Origin: Ascaris suum
Lineage: Eukaryota > Nematoda > Chromadorea > Rhabditida > Ascarididae
Direction: 5' to 3'
Assembly: GCA_013433145.1 (NCBI GenBank)
Contig: CM024172.1
Coordinates: 10,998,053-11,062,052 of the forward strand
DNA length: 64,000 nt
The stretch's first letter is position 1, and each line of letters starts with the position of its first letter. This document shows positions 59,401 to 64,000 of this stretch, one piece after another. Below the pieces are notes generated by a model, which did not search any database, was not told the origin of the DNA, and saw only the letters and a program-made list of their open reading frames with translations. Both the position numbers and the translations under genes were made by a program.

Positions 59401-62400
59401 ATTGAAACATCTATTGAATATTCCAGTTTCAGCGATACACCAAACGATGAGAAGCCACTATTGGTTCACGTTGATAGTAAAATGGAGCATTTTACCAAGT
59501 TGGAGCTTATCGGTGTGGCTGATCCGGTTTACATGATTGCCTACTTAAAGAGCAAAGCAGGTGATACGCTTCCAAAAGTGGATGATATCCTCGCAAGACT
59601 TCTTCATCCAGACAGTGCTTTATGTGGTGGCAATGGAAAATACGATGCAAAAGGTGGGATCAGCTTTTTTTAAATGCAATAGGTCAATGAATAAAATAAA
59701 GTGAAATTTTAAATTGCCTCTGAGAGGGATTTCAAATATTGCGATGCTACCTAACCATGTTGACGAAGCCATTCCCGAATTTGCCTGATGGGGATAAGTT
59801 TCTTCATTTTCAATATTTTATCTCATTGCAACGAGAATTAGGAATTTTTTGAGGTTTATGGCGATATTTTAAAGAGGATTTTGATAGTATTCCGTAATAG
59901 TGGTCTCCATTAAAAACCACAACCAAACGATCATCAATTCATTTAGTGAGATCTACAGGATAGCTAAGGATCCCATGTCGTGGACCGACAGTTTAAAATA
60001 TCCTCGCAAAGACAGATTCCTAGGAGTATTCGGACGTAAGAACTTAGAGGAAAACCTTGAAATAATAAAAGGTTTTTGCAGCGGAAGCTTAGAATAGTTC
60101 CAATATCCACCATTTTTACTCGTTTATCAGCATATTCAACTTGCTGTGGCGAATATCGGGTTAAAATTTGCTAATAGACGAATCGAAAAGGTATCGACGA
60201 TAAGTATATGTTATTTGCTAAGCGAAAATGATAAAATACGAATACAATGTCTTGTTTTGTTGGCGCGTTTGTCATCCTGTGATGAACTTTAGGGTTCCCG
60301 CGCAGTATGAATGATTTCATGCAAGCAAATAGTCTATACTTGGCCAGTTTATGTGAATACAACACTGCATAAAGAGACACAAGAGACATCATACCCTGAT
60401 ATACCTGATACAAACCGATAGGCTCATTTTGCATTTTTTTTTTGCATCTTCTGCATAGGGTTATTTTGCATCATTTTACGTAAGTGCATTTATTTTTTGT
60501 TCAGTGTTCTCGATTCAGTCAAGCACCCCTCAATGAGCACTGCATAGTTAAGTGAAGTCTTATTTCCATATAGGTCTTATATGCCTATAATCTTATCTTT
60601 CTCTGTCTATATATTCTCATAGCTTACAGAGTTGAACACGATACGAGGGAATGAGACAGAAATTATTCAACATTTCTTAAAAAATAATTATTTTTTCTTG
60701 GAAACTATTTAAGTGATAATGAAATTCACTTCAAATTGATAATGAAATGTGGACAATCAGATGGTTATTCGAGAATGACTTGATAATCTGTAGTTGATAA
60801 ATCGAATTGATAATTGTTAGATCTTCGAAAAATTGATAACGATAAGGCATAATCAGATGATAAATTTAAAAAAAATTCAAATAAGCTTTTCATCAATTCC
60901 CATCACTTTTAACACTCTGTTGATAAAAAATATTTCAAAAAATAAAAAAAAATTTCAGCATTCCACAAAAAGTATGATGCGATGTTGAAAGAGTTAAGAG
61001 CAAAACGTCGAAAGCAATCTCTTGGTGAACCATTCCATGGCTTGGGTATTGTTGTTAAAGTGGAAAATGATATCGGATATCGTCCATTAAGCGAAAAACC
61101 AGGTTTGCTTATTTCGTTCTTTTTTTTTTGGTTTTTATTTTTGTGATTATTACTGCATGTTTTCTAATCCTATGGAATATTTATGTGCAAAATTATGGGC
61201 ACTTGGAGAGAAAGGGAGAGAATGAACTCTATTGTTCGACTTTCAAATGCCACATTACAACCTGAGAAATCGTTGAATTGAATACAAGAGTGTTTCAAAT
61301 AGAAGCGCATTAGCGTGAAAATTTTCGGCACATTTTATTCCCCATGAAGTTTTCTACTGTTTATCAATAACCTATCAATTATCGGTTTATTTATTGCTCA
61401 AATGTGGTGTTGTTTGAAATGAACCTTGTTTTTTTCGGCTCTATTTTAGCATCTCTGCCACAGTTTTGGTTATTGTTTTGTCAGTCAAACGTCGGTTCTT
61501 TTTAAAAGCATAGTCGAAGACATGCGTATTTATCTAAAGTTTATTTATTTGGTTAATTGGTTTCATAGTAAAGTTGAGTGGCTCTTCGAGCTTGTATATT
61601 TGATTGATCAACTTTAATTGTTTTTACAAGTTGATTTGCCTACAACCTTTATCTTAATTTAAGAAGAAAGCATCTTCTATAAAGTAACCGCTAAAGGTCG
61701 AATGCAAGAAATTTTCTTTCAAAAGTGCATCAGAAAATTGAAATAAAAAACTTTCGAAAAAATTTTTTCACGCTTGTGTAAAAAAAAAATTTGCCCATAT
61801 AGTATAAAAGGTAATTACAATTAAAAAGCGGTTAGAAAACCTTGAATTTCCGGAAGAAATGAGAAGATTGCTTATATATTCTATCAAATATTCCTACAGC
61901 AATGCTAAGTATCCCTTCTTTTCTGTGATTCTCCTTGAAAAACTGCAAAAACAAAAAAAAACATTTTTTGAGAGTTCAAGCTATTGCCTATAGGCTGTTT
62001 TTCCTTCATTTGCCGATAAAATTGCGCTAATTAGATCGGCAAAAAATACCGATCCAATTAGGTTGATGCGCTCTGATTTGGATTGAAAATAGCAGCATGT
62101 TTTTCTGCAATATTCTATTTCTTTTTCATTTATTCGTTGTATACAAATTCGCACCACAATTTTTGTATTTAGCTATCAGCATTTTTGCATTATATCAATG
62201 AACAACAATCTTATCTATGTCTATAGCATATTTCTTTATCCTTTTTTTTTCTATGAACACACAATGAAAAAATTAATTTCAATTATGTATTAAGGCGTTT
62301 ATTTTTATTTTTATATATATTACAAATACGCTAGAAATAATAAATGTGATTAGAATTTAGAGTCACTTCAACGGGACAAATCAGCAAATTTTTTGTTCTA

Positions 62401-63527
62401 CATGGAGGAAAAGTGTTTCTAATCTCACGGAAATCATTCTTTTTACTTCATTTATATCATTTAGTTGTAATGACTTTTGTACATTGTCATATCTTGAGCA
62501 AACAGAAGTTGAGCTATCGGGTTATAGCACAAAAAAATGCGATAAGTCGTTTTTCTTCGTTTTTTTTTTTGTGAAAATGAAACGTGCAATGGATTTTTAA
62601 CAGCTCAGCTTATCGTCTCTTATTTTGAGAATTTCCGAGTACATATTAGTTACTTTTGTTTTGTGCGGATTCGCTGTATAAGAGGTTGGGAGCACATTCT
62701 GAATACTTCATACTTTTGGGTGTATAACTGATAGTTTCAACTTGAGAAACAATGATGCAAGAGTTTTACGAAATTTAGTAGATGTAATGGACAATAATGA
62801 TAGCACATCTGAATGCTTGGAGGATTTTCAAGCAAAGAGCTTTAGTCCCGAAGCTTCGGACGATCCGAGGACTTCCTGATATCCCAAAAGATACCATGAA
62901 GCCTCTGAAGCTCGAAGTGTTCTGATGGTCGAGGGAGGTCTGCGAAGATATCCAGAAATCCCCCGAACATGGTGAGACCGAGGCTCACTTACCGGAGAAA
63001 TTCCTAAGTGATTTCGAGATGTTTCTTGTCTAAAAGCCTTGGATTGGGAAATAGTTAGGTAGGCCAAAAACCATCTACTTGAAATATAGGCATGACGCCG
63101 TCACAATATGCTTTTGCAATCCAAGCTTGCAAAAGTATATAAGAGTAGCGGAATAAATTCCGTTTACAAAGAAACGAAATAGATTGTATTTCTGTTGATT
63201 ACAACTGTCATTCTTCAGGCTTTTTCAGTAGAGTACAAAATAGATTGAGGCAAAACGTTGAAGTTTGAGAGGTTTATATTCGAGAGTTATCTCATCTCTG
63301 GTTAGAATAACAATGGCCGCAGCGTTGAATTGCTATGAATTTAACGTAATTTTCGCTTTAGTTGTTTTATAACGCATATAGAGTATTCTGATTTCTTGTG
63401 TCGTTTATAATTTATACTATTTGAAGCGAGACTGAAGCACCAGCTTGAAGAAATTGCAACTACAAACGATGCCGAGATGAAGCGTAAATTGATGGAATCG
63501 ATCATGGAATTGGTCTCATATGTCCAG
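56294..63527 (+). CDS. HPF1: HPF1-like histone PARylation factor with N-terminal PBZ finger, 5' part
   Basis: Six exons: 56294-56425, 57400-57658, 58138-58318, 59433-59653, 60959-61102, 63427-63527; the gene runs off the window. The N-terminus is a PBZ zinc finger, CKFGTHCYRTKNKKHMEEFSH, with the C-x5-C-x7-H-x5-H spacing of poly(ADP-ribose)-binding fingers. Then come HPF1-family blocks in order: DLRSKFLVSFPPEFFRFW, LLGVFHYL, DLPEMQTIAVYD, YWRDTPNDEKPLLVHVDSK, FHGLGIVVKVENDIGYRPLS and MESIMELVSYVQ. In vertebrates HPF1 binds PARP1/2 and completes their active site so that serine is ADP-ribosylated at DNA breaks. The catalytic acidic residues lie just after the last block and so beyond this window. 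Exon 2's acceptor is uncertain. Confidence 0.8.
56657..56743 (+). other. Possible 87-bp cassette exon in HPF1 intron 1
   Basis: TTTTAAG|GTTTATAATCATTTG to TTTCCAAAG|GTAAAT is open and phase 0 at both ends, so it could be included between exons 1 and 2, adding 29 residues (with MSNWPIGLVIGEFPK). I recognise no HPF1 counterpart. Confidence 0.3.
57400..57658 (+). CDS. HPF1: HPF1 exon 2: linker and start of HPF1 domain
   Basis: Carries KFLVSFPPEFFRFWNDIQAL, matching the LPEDFYHFW block of the family. The open frame begins farther upstream; an acceptor after GTGAAG at 57399 gives the needed phase 0 but is weak. Ends DPC + one base, donor GTTAGT. Confidence 0.65.
58138..58318 (+). CDS. HPF1: HPF1 exon 3
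   Basis: From KALNALKKLQLLGVFHYLNA to GGRFAYW plus two bases; acceptor ATTTTAG, donor GTTCGT. Corresponds to the region around the human PYDIL and PEFQTII blocks. Confidence 0.75.
58756..58767 (+). repeat. G12 run in HPF1 intron 3
   Basis: Twelve consecutive G. G-quadruplex-capable. Confidence 0.9.
59433..59653 (+). CDS. HPF1: HPF1 exon 4
   Basis: Completes an Arg codon and continues DTPNDEKPLLVHVDSKMEHF to GGNGKYDAK; acceptor GTTTCAG, donor G|GTGGGA in phase 1. Confidence 0.78.
59690..60958. other. HPF1 intron 4, no exon supported
   Basis: A 65-residue frame at 59900-60097 (DPMSWTDSLKYPRKDRFLGV) looks protein-like but has no phase-correct splice sites and no HPF1 counterpart. Confidence 0.4.
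60959..61102 (+). CDS. HPF1: HPF1 exon 5
   Basis: AFHKKYDAMLKELRAKRRKQ, then FHGLGIVVKV and GYRPLSEKP, the most recognisable HPF1 block (human FHGAGLVVPV...GYREL). Acceptor ATTTCAG, phase 1 end. Confidence 0.85.
61103..63426. other. HPF1 intron 5
   Basis: 2.3 kb, the longest intron of the gene. Mostly AT-rich; contains a GC-richer patch at about 62815-63066 with many GAAGC/CCGAGG words that looks like an inserted repeat (79-residue minus-strand frame, no similarity). No exon recognised inside. Confidence 0.5.
63427..63527 (+). CDS. HPF1: HPF1 exon 6, last exon in the window
   Basis: ARLKHQLEEIATTNDAEMKR to IMELVSYVQ, donor GTTAGT. Aligns with the helix preceding the catalytic ECDYG-type block of human HPF1. 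The acceptor (ATTTGAAG) is non-consensus. Confidence 0.72.
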
Positions 63528-64000
63528 GTTAGTTGTCTGTTATGTTGAAAGGAATGGAGAGCGTCGGCTGAGAGTAAGATTGCTTTTGAATGTGGATCAA
63601 CGATAGCCAAACTTGATCTATATCGATCAGATTTTTCATTAAATGTTCGATTATTCTCGGTTATGCTTTTAGCAGAGAATATTAGCTAAAGAGCAAAGGT
63701 CATAGATTTCAAACGCTATCGTGATATCTGATGAGAGAAGGAGATTATTTAGCACAGATGTTCAAAATGCATTCGCACTAGGACGTAGCATTTTTGCATC
63801 GTATTTCTTTTGCAACGCAAAATCATAGCGGAGAATTTAACGGAAATATAATAAACATGGATAAGGTTCAATTTGCTTGGTGATGTGTTATGGATATTTG
63901 TGTTCTTTTCGAAAAATTGGTTCAATTTTTTCAACTTTTCGAAGAATTTTATTTTCTTTCCTATATTATTGGCATTTTAAAACGCTAATCTTACCATAGC
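63528..64000. other. Start of HPF1 intron 6
   Basis: AT-rich; no seventh exon (family block with Asn-Asp-Glu and Asp-Tyr/Phe-Gly) was found before the window ends. Confidence 0.6.

Noticed and set aside
59900..60097. 65-codon frame inside HPF1 intron 4
   Set aside because: Considered as an extra HPF1 exon, but flanking splice sites are out of phase and exons 4 and 5 already join exactly.

Overview
This is eukaryotic, almost certainly nematode, nuclear DNA. Nearly all introns end in TTTCAG-like acceptors, and introns are mostly 250-1700 bp with long AT-rich spacers. The main gene is a sarcomeric myosin heavy chain that aligns along its whole length with C. elegans UNC-54. The larger introns and the decayed retroelements argue against Caenorhabditis itself, but I cannot name the species. 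All convincing genes are on the + strand.

Layout. 1-18.3 kb: no gene I can support; it holds simple repeats, 14-base G/C runs, possible retroelement tails and a marked excess of the octamer ATGCAAAT. 18.4-31.4 kb: a complete unc-54-type myosin heavy chain gene with 15 exons (about 1958 codons), including one GC-AG intron. 31.6-31.9 kb: its 3' flank, a block repeated almost unchanged 20.7 kb downstream. 32-37 kb: spacer with a LINE C-terminal remnant, a 37-bp tandem repeat and a perfect 14-bp hairpin. 37.5-42.9 kb and 47.1-52.0 kb: two tandem relatives that carry only the last five myosin rod exons, each preceded by the same two non-myosin exons. The first (copy B) is broken and scrambled. The second (copy C) is open throughout, with every splice phase matching, and would encode a headless protein of about 392 residues: roughly 74 novel residues followed by a myosin light-meromyosin tail. 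Between them lies a decayed Penelope-like element. 56.3 kb to the window end: the 5' six exons of an HPF1 (histone PARylation factor 1) gene with an N-terminal PBZ zinc finger, cut off by the window before its catalytic region.

The most interesting content is the headless myosin-tail gene pair. The tails are diverged duplicates of the adjacent myosin exons, the N-terminal exons are of unknown origin, and the 3' flank shared with the parent is far more alike than the coding exons. This looks like a nematode counterpart, made by gene duplication, of the internally promoted rod-only product known from the Drosophila Mhc locus. The myosin gene itself would build body-wall muscle thick filaments; HPF1 is an unrelated DNA-damage factor that partners PARP.
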